Shown here: positions 55,900 through 64,000 of the stretch, one piece after another | How positions within the stretch are numbered: the stretch's first letter is position 1 | How the letters are laid out: each line of letters begins with the position of its first letter | Origin: Hemerocallis citrina | Lineage: Eukaryota > Streptophyta > Magnoliopsida > Asparagales > Asphodelaceae | NCBI GenBank assembly: GCA_017893485.1 | Contig: CM030363.1 | Coordinates: 172,262,686 to 172,326,685 of the forward strand | Direction of reading: 5' to 3' | DNA length: 64,000 bases | The notes under the pieces: model-generated | Seen by the model: the letters and a program-made list of their open reading frames with translations, nothing else | Databases searched by the model: none | What the model was told of the DNA's origin: nothing | Translations under genes and position numbers: made by a program

Positions 55900-58800
55900 T
55901 GAATATACAACCAAAGAGGAAATATTTAATTGTTCTACCCAACCTCACAAACTGGAAAAGTAGGAGCCACCTACATTCCCTGACGAATCAGCTCCAACCC
56001 AGTAGGAATTCCCCCACATGCAACTCTCCACAACCATGTAACAACTTTCGGTGCGGCATTCAATTTGTGGATCGACTTATTTGGAAAGCTTGCAACCTTG
56101 GAGTTTCTTACCTAGAAACTAAATGCAGGGTCTTCAAGGTGATTGTTGACATAGGGGAGTCATAACTAAGGAGGCAGTCGAAGACTTGATTCACCAGAGT
56201 TGGCATTTGTAGCACGATATTAGAAATGGAACGGGGCAGGGCAAACTCTAACACAATCGGAATACATTCCTTATAAGGGGATATAACATCGATAACTCTC
56301 ATCGAAGAACTCAACAACTTAACAAAACCAGTGATGTACATTATATTCAAGGGAGCACAAAAGATCCAAGAATCAAAGAAGACATCTATCTCTATCCTGC
56401 TATCCACTTCCCAGCAAAGACCATTTCAAATCAGGTTCTTATCAATGCAGAAAATGCACCAGAGCCACGAACATTGTTTCGGACATTGAATATCCCACAC
56501 AGATGAAAGAAGTTTATACTTGGCAAATAACCATTTGAACAATAGTAATTGAGGTTTACTAAAAACTCGATCAATTTTTAGTCATAAGGCTGTTCTGTAG
56601 AGTGTCCAATCATCTCAAACCAACACCACCGAACTCAACAAGTCTGCGAACCCTATACCAAGCAATCACATTCTATCCCCTATCGCCATTACCTTCGGAC
56701 CAAAGGAAAGCACAAAATTCTTGCTCAAGCTTATCAACAGTAGCTCTCGAGACCCAACTATGTATAAGCTAATGCATACATCAGGAGGGCTTGAGCAACT
56801 AATTTCAGAACAACCAACCAACCAACCAACCAACCCTTAAAGCTAAAAGGCTTTGCCTTTCAGCCATATGGACGTTTATGACTCTCTCCGCCACATCATT
56901 ATAATTAGCAGCGGAGATGCAGGATGAGCTAATCATAGTACCAAGGTACTTGAATGGCATAGAACGACTCCTTCTGCAAAAGTCTAAGTGTGCGGTGTCG
57001 CTTATTCAAACCGACACACTCTCCAAAGAAAACACTATACTTACTAAGGTTCACATTTGCCCACTGAGAGAACAATATATATCAAGTAGGCTTGTAATCA
57101 CCTTACACTTGGACACATTAGCTCTAGAAAAAAGCAAGCTATCATGTGCATAAAAAAAATGACTGAAAGTTGCATCCGATTATCAAAAGTAATACTTGAG
57201 AGCCTACAACCGGCCACTTCCTATTTAGTGAGACGGGACAACACTTCCAAACATGGGATGAAGAGATAGGAGGCGAGAGGACAATCTTGTCCATAGTCGA
57301 GTTGAACAAATCAGAAGAAGTGCCATTAACAAGCATTGCAAATCGCAGATTCTCAACATAGGCCATGACCCATCTGACAAACTTGACATTAAACCCAAAA
57401 TGCAAAAGAAGATTAGATAGATAATCCCACATGACCATAATTATAAGCACGTTGCATATCAAGTTTCAAGACGATAAACACTGCACACTTCTTTGTCTTC
57501 TTCATGGACATAATCCGAAATCAAATGCCTAGAAACAAAGGCACCCTATCCTCAGAGATGAGGGAGCTTAGAATAGGCTTCAAACTATTAACGAAAATCT
57601 TTGCACTAACTTCATATGAAAAGTTTCTAAGACTAATAAGGCGATAATCCTTCGTGCTTGAAGGACAAGGAGCATTAGGAATTAGAGTCATGAAGTTTAA
57701 CTTCCATTGAGATAGTAATGACACATTGAGCTAAAAATCAATAACAGTTGCAACAAAATTATCGTCAATGATATTCCAGTAACGCTTATTAAATCTTCCA
57801 GAGATGCCATCGGGATCAAGCAATTTATTAGACGGCACTAAGCGGATGACACCAAAGATCTCACTGACTTAAAAAAATGCAGGTTAGCTGATCATTCATA
57901 TCGTTAGTAACTACGGGACCAATGCAAGGAATAGTTAAACTGGGACAATATTTTTTTTTGAGGAAAAAACTGGGACAATATTGGTCAGGAGTGGGTGACC
58001 ACTTATCCTTCAAGAAGTCAACAAAAGACTTTTACACATCCACTCTTCCAATAAATTGAACATCTGAATACTTTTTACCTTATAAATTAAGTTTCGAGCT
58101 TGGTAAACAGGTGTAGCTATATGGAAATAGCTAGAATTTTTATCCCATCTTTGATCCAGTCAACTATCTATTTCTAATGATATAACTTCTCTTACATATT
58201 GAGATTTTCTTGAATCTTGCGAGAGCAAATCCTCAGCATTTCAACCTCCTCCGAAGAAAACTACCCTTATTATCCCTAACTATAAAGCCTCCACTTGCTT
58301 GATAAGATATTTTCCCTTAGTGAAGAAATTACTAATCATATTAAATTTATATTTCTTAAGAGTCATCTTCACTTTACAAGTTTTAGAAAATACTTTATGA
58401 AAATTATCATCAAATACCATTGTGTTTCACGCCGAATCAACGCCATCCTCAGATTGTGGAATTAAGGCCTAAAAGTTCTCAAAACGAAATGGTTATGGGC
58501 CTCTTGCATCAATATCTTTTGTATTAATTAATAGCGGATAATGATCTGAAGCTCCCCGTACTAGATCTGAAGCTCAGATCAATGTAACTAGGCAACGATG
58601 AGTTCTATTCGAAATCACCCTGGTTATTACATTAAGTGAAAGTAGCACTAGAGCATTGTAACTCACACATACCACATTCATGCAGTAGCTTTAAAAAATA
58701 GATCATGTTTGAACCCTAAACTGATGACCCACCTTGTTTGTCAGAAAGATAGAAAAAATATTTAAGACGGCGACACACATCACTAGAAATCCTCCACTAA

Positions 58801-58900
58801 AAACTTGGCGAATAACCACCCAAAGTCGTCTGTAAGTGAAAGTACAAATACTTGCACGAATACCCACAAATGCAAATTCTTCATCCTTGACTTTCATAAG
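55900..58900 (-). pseudogene. L1-type LINE fossil (endonuclease end and reverse transcriptase)
   Basis: Minus-strand text in several frames keeps the order of LINE ORF2. The endonuclease end reads SDHYPLL and PFRFENF (about 58430-58530). KNSSYFHIATPVYQARNLI corresponds to the usual link region (about 58080-58150), and LLDPDGISGRFNKRYWNI to the RT entry (57780-57830). RT text is FMTLIPNAPCPSSTKDYRLI and FSYEVSAKIFVNSLKPILS (57521-57724), then WDYLSNLLLHFGFNVKFVRW with LRFAMLVNG (57330-57430), then FSRANVSKCKVITSLLDIY and PFKYLGTMIS (56950-57140). Dozens of stops make it old. It is a different subfamily from the LINE at 31341. Confidence 0.75.
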
Positions 58901-59233
58901 ACCCACAATAGCTTAAGAATCACTATAGGCACACTCAAAGGATACACAATTATCATTCCACAATAGAATAATACACAAGAACAACCTGAAGCAGATTGAG
59001 CAACTATTTGCAGTTTCCTATCCAACTTCATATGACCAAGATCAGTTTTGCTAATACCAGCGTGAGTTTCGAAAAAAGGTAATAATACCTCTGGTTTGTG
59101 GGTTGCTTAAGGTTTAACGTTGGGAAATTCCAACTGGTAACTAATATTGGGCAACAACCATGTAATAAACCCCTTCACTAAATATCCATTAAGACTAATG
59201 TGTCGAAGTCAGTGGGCCTTTAGTCCCTACAAA

Positions 59234-59245
59234 TGGTATCAGAAC
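59234..59245 (+). other. possible relic primer-binding site
   Basis: TGGTATCAGAAC, one base from the plant PBS, follows agtccctacaaa, which looks like an LTR end. No LTR partner or coding text follows, so this may be a relic or chance. Confidence 0.25.
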
Positions 59246-59416
59246 TCATTGTTAAGATTCTTCGACTGATATGAGATGTTAATCGAGTTGCAGTGTCAAG
59301 TAAATAATGACGGAAGTTTTCTCAAGCCAATAAAAGATTGCGGAAAGGCATGGTCTTGTGCGTCATTGTCAATAAGATGATTGACAAAAGACATGGTCTT
59401 GTAGTTGTGTGGGCCC

Positions 59417-59422
<6 letters not shown>

Positions 59423-59448
<26 letters not shown>

Positions 59449-59449
59449 G
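59423..59449. repeat. (TA)n microsatellite
   Basis: About 13 TA units immediately left of the hairpin cluster. Confidence 0.85.
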
Positions 59450-59484
59450 CTTTCTTTCGTTGCAAACGGGTCGGAAGCGGGTTT

Positions 59485-59611
59485 GTTCGCACAGACCCGT
59501 GCGAACTTTGATCTGGACCATTGGATCAAAGATCCAACGGCCCAGATTTTTTAAAATAAAATTTTGCCTTAACCCGTCGTTGGAAATGACGGGTTAAGGC
59601 AAAATTTTATT
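59485..59611. repeat. three consecutive hairpins
   Basis: (1) 59485-59506: gttcgcac / gtgcgaac, loop agaccc. (2) 59512-59546: tctggaccattggatc / gatccaacggcccaga, loop aaa, two mismatches. (3) 59555-59611: 24-bp perfect arms (aataaaattttgcc...aacccgtc) around a 9-base loop. A third copy of gccttaaccc follows at 59622. They stand between the (TA)n tract and the putative 5' leader of the FAR1-like gene. Confidence 0.85.
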
Positions 59612-59639
59612 AAAAAAAATAGCCTTAACCCGTTCTTTA

Positions 59640-59905
59640 GGCAATCTAAAATAATTTGAAGGTACATTCAGATCGTCTTCTTCGACGATTTCTCTATCGC
59701 TCGTTCTTCTTTCTTCGACGAACCCAACGGCAAAAAAACCCTAATTCTTCGTCGAAAACCCAAATCAACCCACTTACGTCCGCTCCCCCTCCTCCCAACT
59801 CCAAAGTTGGAAACCCTACCTTCTCTTCCCCTCTTCGATACGAAATCGAAACCCTAGTTCTCTTCCAAATCGATTGTTTGGCTTGATTTGGACCTATTTT
59901 GTAAG
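59640..59905 (+). other. putative 5' non-coding exon of the FAR1-like gene
   Basis: Pyrimidine-rich text with aaaaccctaattcttcgtcg and gaaaccctagttctcttcc is typical of plant 5' UTRs. It ends attttgtaag|gtatac, a good donor site. If spliced, the palindrome array would sit in intron 1 of the gene starting at 62133. Inference from sequence style only. Confidence 0.35.
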
Positions 59906-60114
59906 GTATACACTATTTCTTTACCTCAATAATCTATATTTGTGTTTTTTTTTAATTTGTGTGTAGTAAATTATTTAGAAATTGGGGAAAAATTTATATG
60001 CCTTAGTAGATTTTAGATGTAGAATCGGGTTGACTTCAAGTATATTCAATTGCCGAATTATGTTGCTTGCGTTAGTAATTTGTAGAATTAGAATTGTATA
60101 TACGAAATTAGTTA

Positions 60115-62075
60115 GAAACTTTTCCGTGCGGTATGGTTGAAAACCCTGCAAATGACCGTAAAAAAATACGAAACTTTGCGAGTAGGTTTGTCTCACGTAG
60201 TACAAGCCACCCCAATTTGTAGAAGTGAGTTTCGACTCACGGTTCAAGAGATACGGCCGCGTATCGCTTTCGGTTGAAAAAAACCAAGTAAAGCGGTACA
60301 CGGCCGTATCTCCCGAACCGTGACTCAAAACTCGCTTCTACAGGTTTGGGTGGCTTGCCCTACGTGAATTGGACCTAGTTGAAAAGTTTTATAATTTTCG
60401 GATGCCGTTTGTGCAGTTTTCTTCAATTCCTCAAATGTGAAGTTTTTGACTTAGAATTTTCTAAGTGCGGTTAGAGTTGAAAACCCTTCAAACGACCTCC
60501 AAAAAATACAAAACTTTGCGAGTTGGTTGGTGTCCCCTACGAGAAGCCAACCCAAGTTGTAGAATTGAGTTTCGACTCACGGTTCGAGAGATACGGCTGC
60601 GAATCGCTTTCGGTTGGAAAAAAACAACTAAAGTCGGTACACGGCCGTATCTTGTAAACCGTAACTCGAAACTCGCTTCTACAAGTTCGGGTGGCTTGCC
60701 CTATATAAATCCGACCAAGTCGGAAAGTTTCATAATTTTCGGATACCGTTTGTGCGGTTTTCTCAACTTCCTCGCATGAGAAGTTTTTGACTTAGAATTT
60801 TCTAAGTGCGGTTAGATTAGAAAATCCTTCAAACGACCTCCAAAAAATACGAAACTTTGCGAGTTGGTTGGTGTCCCCTACGAGAACCCACCCCAAGTTG
60901 TAGAAGTGAGTTTCGACTCACGGTTCGAGAGATACGACCGCGTATCGCTTTCGGTTGGAAAAAAACAACTAAAGCCGGTACACGGCCGTATCTCGCTAAC
61001 CGTGACTCGAAACTCGCTTCTACAAGTTTGGTTGGCTTGCCCTACGTGAATTGGACCTAGTCGGAAAGTTTTATAATTTTCGAATGCCGTTTGTGCGGTT
61101 TTCTTCAATTCCTCAAATGAGAAGTTTTTGACTTAGAATTTTCTAAGTGCGGTTAGATTAGAAAACCCTTCAAACGATCTCCAAAAAATATGAAACTTTG
61201 CGAGTTGGTTCGTCTCACGTAGTACTAGCCACCCCAAGTTGTAGAAGCGAGTTTCGACTCACGGTTCGAGAGATACGACCGCGTATCGATTTCGGTTGAA
61301 AAAAACCAAGTAAAGCGGTACATGGCCGTATCTCCCGAACCGTGACTCGAAACTCACTTCTACAAGTTCGGGTGGCTTGCCCTACGTATATCCGATCAAG
61401 TCAGAAAGTTTTATAATTTTCGGATGCCGTTTGTGCGGTTTTCTCAACTTCCTCGCATGAGAAGTTTTTGACTTAGAATTTTCTAAGTGCGGTTAGATTA
61501 GAAAACCCTTCAAACGACCCCCAAAAAACACGAAACTTTGCGAGTTGGTTGGTATCCCCTTCGAAAACCCACCCCAAGTTGTAGAAGTGAGTTTCGACTC
61601 ACGGTTCGAGAGATACGGATGCGTATCGCTTTCGGTTGGAAAAAACCATGTATAGCGGTACGTGGTCGTATCTCGCAAACCGCGACTCGAAACTCACTTC
61701 TACAAGCTCGGGTGGCTTGCCCTACGTGAATCCGACCAAGTCGAAAAGGTTTATAATTTTCGGATGCCGTTTGTGCGGTTTTCTCAAGTTTATCTTTTTA
61801 GAAGTTTTTGAGTCAGAACATTTTTTAAGTGCGGTTAAGTTGAAAATACTTCAAACCATCTCCAAAAAATACGAAACTTTGCAAGTTGATTGATCTCATG
61901 TAGCACAAGCAACCAGAACTTGTATAAATCAATTTGGACTCACGGTTGGAGAGATTCGGCCTTGTATCGCTTTTGGTTGAAAAAAACTCCAATAAAGTGA
62001 TACACGGCTGTATTTCTCGAACCGTTAGTGGAAACTGACTTTTACAAGTTGTGGTGGCTTGCGCACTTATAAAAA
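60115..62075. repeat. tandem array of ~341-bp units, each with a ~175-bp palindrome
   Basis: The phrase gaagtttttgacttagaatt recurs at about 60438, 60780, 61121, 61461 and (degenerate) 61800. A partial first unit and a diverged last unit bring the count to about six. In every unit, arm one (ccccaagttgtagaagtgag, ttcgactcacggttcgagag, atacggccgcgtatcg) pairs with arm two (ggccgtatctcgcaaaccgt, gactcgaaactcgcttctac) through a loop near gaaaaaaa. In the first unit the arms extend outward to tcacgtagtacaagccaccc. Open frames in it on both strands are repeat artefacts. Confidence 0.95.
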
Positions 62076-62132
62076 CACCATGTACAACGGTTTAGTACCC
62101 CTAACTATTCTCCTTTTCACGGTTTCTTATGT

Positions 62133-64000
62133 ATGGACAGTTTCGAAGGAAGTTCTGTTGCCGGAGAGAAATTTGTTCGTGCACAACAAATTGACAAGTA
62201 TCCCCCTCATGTTGACGAGCACCTAAAACCGAAGATTGGTATGACATTTCCCACTCTTGAGGAAGCAGAAAAATTTTATTCATCATATTGCAAATGTGCG
62301 GGATTCTCTATGCATAAGGGTGAAAATAAATATAAGGGAAACGATGTAGTGGATAAATCATATGTTTGTAATAAAGCCGGGGAGTCACCGAATAATCATA
62401 ATAAAACTAGACGAGGCACAACTTCTAGAACGGGTTGCAAAGCTTTTGTTCGTGTCAAACTAAACCCACAAAGTAATTCACAAAGTAATTTGTGGATTCT
62501 TTATTTGTTAAATGAAGCACATAATCACAAATTTACTTCACCCGGTAGACGTCACTTGCTACCTCGAAACCGTGAATTGACTAAGACAGATAAAAAAGTA
62601 ATTGGTCAACTTACCGAAGCTAATGTCCCTATATGCAAACAAATGCTATTCTTCGAAGATGCAAGTGGAGGTAATGAGAAAATTGGTTTCACTGAAAACG
62701 ATGTCAGAAATCTCAGGAGAGACGAGATGGAGGGTTTAAAAGGACACGACGGGCAAATGCTACTTGAGTTCTTTGAATCCAAAAAGGAGACCGATCCTTT
62801 ATTCTATTTTGATTACCAATGTGATCCCGAAGGTTGATTGTCCCATTGTGTCTGGGTAGATGGTATCGGTAGAAAGAATTATGAAGTATTTGGGGATGTT
62901 CTCTGCTTTGATGCTACCTACAACACAAACCGATACGGGATGTTGTTCGTATCATTTGTTGGATTCAACCATCACTGGCAATCAATATTCCTAGGTTGTG
63001 GGTTCATCTCGAATGAGAAGGCATCCTCATTTAAGTGGTTCTTTGAAAAGTGGCGAGAAGCAATGGCATTCGATCCGATGAACATCGTGACAGATGAGGA
63101 TCGTGGAATAACTTCTGCAGTTTCTAAAGTTTTCCCAGCCACGTCACATAGATATTGCATTTGGCATATTTTAGATAAGTTACCGTATGAAGTGCGTATG
63201 CAGAATAACGTTGACGAGTTCAGGGATGCTTTGATGACTATCATTTATACGGCGGAATTTAAAACAGAATTTGAACAGAAGTGGAAAAATTTGATCTCCC
63301 AGTACAAACTTGAGAATAACAAATGGTTGAAGGAAAAATTTGAGTTCCGCAAAAAATGGGCTCCCGTGTACGCAAGAGACTCATTTTGGGACGGCATGTT
63401 GAGTACCCAACGTAGCGAATCGCTACATTCATCCTTGAAGCACCATACTCATAAGAAGTACTCATTACATAAATTTGCCGTCATCTTTGGCCGACTCTTA
63501 GTAAAACAAAGACACGATGAACTTAAAGAAACACATCGTAATCGCGAGGAGAGGCCAAAATTGAAGACCGAATGGGCGTTGGAGTCACAAATGGCGGGAA
63601 CATACACACTGAAGATTTTCTACAAATTCCAACAAGAAGTTGTAAAAAGCTTATTACTTAATGTGAGTTTAATTGTGAGTATGGATACACCGGATAGTGT
63701 AGCTTATTCTGTAATAGTTTGTGGAAATGCAGAACCGGGGAGGGTGATTTCTTATTGTAAAATCACTAAAATTGCTAAATGCCCTTGTGCCATGTACAGC
63801 TTCGTAGGCATTCCTTGCAAATATCTACTGGCAGTTATTCGGTTCACAGATCACACCGCACTACCCGAGCAATATATTTGCAAGCGATGGACCAGGGATC
63901 AACTGAGAAGAAGTAGTATACCGGTTCTCAATAGCATGGGCGACAATTTTGCCTCTCGTTATTGTGAACTGACTATGCACTCAAGACATTTGGTCGATCT
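62133..64000 (+). pseudogene. FAR1/FHY3-related (MULE transposase-derived) protein, one internal stop, continues past window
   Basis: The intronless frame is open for 234 codons, then TGA at 62835-62837 (DPEG*LSHCVWVDG, where relatives carry a basic residue, so CGA to TGA), then open in the same frame for 387 more codons to the window end. The FAR1 DNA-binding zinc domain covers about 38-140 (FPTLEEAEKFYSSYCKCAGF, YVCNKAGE, GCKAFVRVKL, NEAHNHKF). The MULE DDE domain follows: LCFDATYNTNRYGMLFVSFV (D), MNIVTDEDRGITSAV (D) and STQRSESLHSSLK (E). The SWIM finger CPCAMYSFVGIPCKYLLAV has Tyr where the last zinc His belongs. FAR1-type proteins are light-signalling regulators descended from Mutator-like transposases. 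The repeats and hairpins upstream suggest a resident MULE rather than a host regulator; unsettled. Confidence 0.85.

Noticed and set aside
59234..59245. A further LTR retrotransposon at the PBS-like word
   Set aside because: No LTR ends, partner or coding text nearby; kept only as a weak relic.
60465..61729. Several 60-104-codon ORFs on both strands
   Set aside because: All lie within the 341-bp palindromic units and repeat from unit to unit in register.
1..64000. tRNA or rRNA genes
   Set aside because: The only tRNA-like words are 12-base primer-binding sites next to LTRs; no cloverleaf or rRNA text recognised by eye.

Overview
This is plant nuclear DNA, most likely from a eudicot. It is AT-rich, the host-gene remnant is split by GT-AG introns, and the LTR retrotransposons carry primer-binding sites complementary to plant initiator tRNA-Met (TGGTATCAGAGC). 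FAR1-type, hAT, plant L1-type LINE, Ty1/copia and Ty3/gypsy chromovirus sequences fill almost all of the window. I see no rRNA, tRNA, CRISPR or prokaryotic-style operon. The only conventional host gene is the broken 3' half of a nucleobase-ascorbate transporter (NAT).

Layout, left to right. 1-1846: end of a decayed hAT transposon on the minus strand. 2537-2700: copia gag scrap. 2755-11342: two related, mutually interrupted gypsy LTRs on the minus strand, the first containing about 2.8 kb of a 180-bp tandem repeat with alternating (dimeric) organisation. 11343-25936: an old minus-strand chromovirus whose gag is split by a complete Tekay/Del-like gypsy element (15001-25114, plus strand, TSD TACGG). 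25937-28339: unassigned AT-rich DNA with a foldback MITE. 28340-31340: a third ~3-kb gypsy LTR, abutting a LINE (31341-34640) with a long open ORF2. 34890-35616: old LTR fragment. 35674-46710: seven exons of the NAT pseudogene. Its introns hold a solo gypsy LTR, a LINE tail, and a foldback element that was itself hit by a young gag-only retrotransposon (40850-45307, TSD CTTAG). 47294-52712: complete but decayed Tork-like copia element (TSD TCTTG). 52713-59400: a local duplication and a LINE fossil on the minus strand. 59423-64000: a FAR1/MULE-transposase-like gene preceded by three successive hairpins and six tandem ~341-bp units, each of which is a long palindrome.

How it fits together. The window is a layered record of insertions. 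Nesting gives a relative order: old chromovirus, then the Tekay-like element and the LTR B/LTR A group. The foldback element preceded the gag-only element, whose LTRs differ by only about nine substitutions. Most coding breaks are premature TAG/TGA codons that fit C-to-T change at methylated sites. The strongest candidates for something undescribed are: the 180-bp higher-order satellite growing inside an LTR; the tandem palindrome array at the 5' side of the FAR1-like gene; the non-autonomous element whose intact ORF joins gag directly to an integrase tail; and clusters of the GGTCGACC palindrome shared by LTRs of unrelated elements.
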